From the NCBI GenBank assembly GCA_004554075.1, contig SFOB01000013.1, positions 1 through 38,545 of the forward strand: 38,545 bases of DNA, read 5' to 3'. This stretch comes from Treponema sp. Lineage in GTDB: Bacteria; Spirochaetota; Spirochaetia; Treponematales; Treponemataceae. Every line of letters starts with the position of its first letter. Positions within the stretch are counted from its first letter, which is position 1. Under the pieces are notes generated by a model. The model saw nothing but the letters and a program-made list of their open reading frames with translations. It was not told where the DNA came from and ran no database searches. Position numbers and translations under genes: made by a program. Shown piece after piece: positions 36,977 through 38,545 of this stretch.

Positions 36977-38287
36977 TTAATCATGAAGTTTTCTGGTATC
37001 TATTACTCGCTTTGCTTTACCTTCGCTTCGCGCAATAGTCTTTGGTGCCACAAGAGTTACCTTAGCCTTAATCTGAAGAACACTCAAGAGAGCAGCCTCA
37101 AGCTGCTTTTCTGCCTTGTTTACTTCAGAAACCACATCACTGAACTTGTCTGCTGTCATCTCAACAAGAATCTCAAAAGTATCAGTATTGTTTATGCGGC
37201 CAACGTGAATCTCGTAGTTTGCAGGGTAACCGTTCTGCATAAGAACACCCTCAATCTGGCTTGGGAATACGTTAACACCACGGATAATAAGCATATCATC
37301 AGTACGTCCCATAGGTTTACTCATGCGCACAAAGGTACGACCACAGGCACAAGGAGCGCGGTTCAAAACGCCGATATCCTTTGTACGGAAACGCATCAAT
37401 GGGAAAGCCTGCTTTGTGATTGCAGTGAATACAAGTTCTCCCTTCTCGCCGTCTGGCAGGCGTTTTCCAGTTTTTGGATCAATTGTCTCAATGATGAAGT
37501 GGTCTTCGTTTACATGCATGCCGGCCTGTTCTGCACATTCGTAAGCAACGCCAGGTCCCATAACTTCTGTAAGACCATAAATATCATAAGCCTTAAGACC
37601 AAGTGATTTTTCAATGTCGCGGCGCATTTCTTCTGTCCAAGGCTCTGCACCAAAGATACCTGCCTTCAGGTGGATATCAGCTGGAGTAAGTCCCATCTCC
37701 TTAAGAGTTTCACCAAGATAAGCGGCGTAGCTAGGAGTACAGAAAAGAATTGTTGATTTCAAATCCTGCATGAAGGTAATCTGGCGCTGGGTATTACCGC
37801 TAGAAATTGGAATTACCTGAATGCCAAGCTTTGTAGCACCACCGTGAACACCAAAGCCTCCGGTAAAAAGTCCGTAGCCGTAAGCGTTCTGGGCAATATC
37901 ATTTTCATCACAGCCGATTGCAACCAGCTGGCGGGCAGTACAGTCATTCCAGATTTCAAGGTCATCTTTTGTATAACCTACAACAATCTGCTTTCCTGTA
38001 GTTCCGCTTGATGCGTGAATGCGCACAACCTGGCTCATAGGAACAGCAAAGAGTCCATATGGGTAAGTTGCGCGAAGGTCATCCTTGCAGGTGAATGGCA
38101 TTTTATCAAGGTCGTCGAGTCCCTTAATATCATCCGGAGTAACGCCTGCCTCTTCGCAGCGCTTTCTGTAATATTCAACATTTTCATAAACATGGCGGAA
38201 GTTTTTTGCCAGTCTTTCGCCCTGGAGCTTACGAAGCTCTTCCAAAGGCATACATTCTGATTCTTTCTGATAATATTTTAAGTTCAT
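36977..38287 (-). CDS. paaK: Phenylacetate-CoA ligase
   Basis: 436 residues, the usual length. It activates phenylacetate or other aryl acids with ATP and CoA through an acyl-adenylate. The P-loop is HASSGTTGKQIVVGYTK (about 92-108), then FGAEPWTEEMR, YDIYGLTEVMGPGVAYEC (about 231-250), TRSFPLMRFRTKD-like (here KQAFPLMRFRTKD) and the C-terminal GRTDDMLIIRGVNVFPSQIE. In anaerobes lacking aerobic phenylacetate catabolism such genes often accompany aromatic amino-acid fermentation or salvage of branched and aryl acids. GAGGA precedes ATG 38287. It is followed by the ACT-domain gene, with a palindromic 110-bp spacer. Confidence 0.93.
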   Translation of the reverse strand: MNLKYYQKESECMPLEELRKLQGERLAKNFRHVYENVEYYRKRCEEAGVTPDDIKGLDDLDKMPFTCKDDLRATYPYGLFAVPMSQVVRIHASSGTTGKQIVVGYTKDDLEIWNDCTARQLVAIGCDENDIAQNAYGYGLFTGGFGVHGGATKLGIQVIPISSGNTQRQITFMQDLKSTILFCTPSYAAYLGETLKEMGLTPADIHLKAGIFGAEPWTEEMRRDIEKSLGLKAYDIYGLTEVMGPGVAYECAEQAGMHVNEDHFIIETIDPKTGKRLPDGEKGELVFTAITKQAFPLMRFRTKDIGVLNRAPCACGRTFVRMSKPMGRTDDMLIIRGVNVFPSQIEGVLMQNGYPANYEIHVGRINNTDTFEILVEMTADKFSDVVSEVNKAEKQLEAALLSVLQIKAKVTLVAPKTIARSEGKAKRVIDTRKLHD

Positions 38288-38330
38288 TTTTTTTCCTCGG
38301 ATTAAAGATTTATAAAAAAAAAGGAAGGTT

Positions 38331-38342
38331 ACCGTGCACGGT
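38331..38342. promoter_or_regulatory. Palindrome in the paaK leader
   Basis: ACCGTGCACGGT is a perfect 12-bp palindrome, extendable to 18 bp with one mismatched pair, 44 bp upstream of the paaK ATG. It could be a regulator site. Confidence 0.4.
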
Positions 38343-38376
38343 CACTTGTACGCATTGCACAAAAAGATAAGAGAAG

Positions 38377-38477
38377 TTCGCCCTTAGGCGAAAAAGAAAT
38401 TAAAGGAAAAGAAGCGGCTCTTAAGTAGGCCTGTAATTCTTAACATATACTGAATATTACCACGCTTAGAGCCGCTT
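38377..38477 (-). terminator. Structured 3' end of upstream gene ahead of paaK
   Basis: On the minus strand AGAGCCGCTT and AAGCGGCTCT (38468-38477 with 38412-38421) pair over 10 bp around a ~46-base loop and are followed by a T-rich run. Next comes TTCGCC-TAAG-GGCGAA (38377-38392). This may terminate the partial gene at the right edge; the long loop also allows a regulatory RNA, which cannot be judged by eye. Confidence 0.45.
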
Positions 38478-38500
38478 GTAAAGATTAAAACAAAAAATTA

Positions 38501-38545
38501 TTAAAATCTCACATTCATAACCGTTATGTCATCCGGAAGGAGGGA
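38501..38545 (-). CDS. C-terminal end of a gene, possibly a SpoIIE/PP2C phosphatase
   Basis: Fourteen codons and a TAA on the minus strand running to the right edge: SLLPDDITVMNVRF. The Asp-Asp-Ile-Thr-Val ending is characteristic of SpoIIE/RsbU-type PP2C serine phosphatases, where the paired Asp residues bind metal. The assignment rests on this short motif alone. Confidence 0.45.
   Translation of the reverse strand, partial: SLLPDDITVMNVRF

Noticed and set aside
38288..38500. Known riboswitch or T-box upstream of paaK
   Set aside because: Hairpins are present but no recognisable conserved core of a known class could be identified by eye.

Overview
The window looks like chromosomal DNA from a host-associated spirochaete, most likely a Treponema. 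Supporting this are a TER/FabV-type trans-2-enoyl-CoA reductase very close to the characterised Treponema denticola enzyme (recalled, not searched), lipoproteins with relaxed lipoboxes, strong AGGAGG-type ribosome binding sites on most genes, and moderate GC. No rRNA, tRNA, transposase or CRISPR array was recognised. Most genes lie on the minus strand.

Left part (1-9.2 kb): the start of an SLC13/ArsB-like permease (partial), a small alarmone synthetase, an RlpA-SPOR cell-wall protein whose stop codon overlaps that of a convergent glutamate dehydrogenase gene, a heavily structured 386-bp gap, a translationally coupled pyrB-pyrI-pyrC pyrimidine operon, and a divergent cytoplasmic GH13 glucosidase. 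Middle part (9.2-22 kb): GNAT and HAD genes; a pyridoxamine-oxidase-like gene and a MarR gene with a perfect 18-bp palindrome on the shared promoter; an AraC/GyrI-type regulator; a compact operon of two methyltransferases, an adenosine-deaminase-like enzyme, a pyroglutamyl-peptidase-like protein and a zinc phospholipase C-like protein; an XRE regulator; a DUF1848 protein; a secreted GH16 laminarinase with a 36-bp repeat linker; and the enoyl-CoA reductase.

The most unusual region is 22-35 kb, all on the minus strand. It holds a three-gene exporter resembling the NHLM bacteriocin systems (HlyD-like adaptor, C39-peptidase ABC transporter, second ABC transporter), an orphan periplasmic-binding lipoprotein, a 66-residue protein ending in a double-glycine-like leader motif, an ECF-type sigma factor overlapping it by 4 bp, and three lipoprotein genes, two of which are 851-residue paralogues. 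Upstream of the peptide-sigma pair and of each lipoprotein gene is the same promoter-like element: TTAGYY, exactly 14 bp, then an identical TTCGTATAAA. The inference is an autoregulated ECF regulon encoding abundant surface lipoproteins, placed beside a peptide exporter and a candidate leader-bearing substrate. The promoter motif is read directly; its recognition by this sigma factor and the peptide's export are hypotheses.

Right part (35-38.5 kb): fabF, probably co-transcribed with the exporter; a tandem-ACT protein paired with a phenylacetate-CoA ligase; and the last 14 codons of a gene whose end resembles SpoIIE/PP2C phosphatases. Intergenic regions carry several hairpins with a shared CTTGT core but different arms, plus larger GC-rich palindromes.
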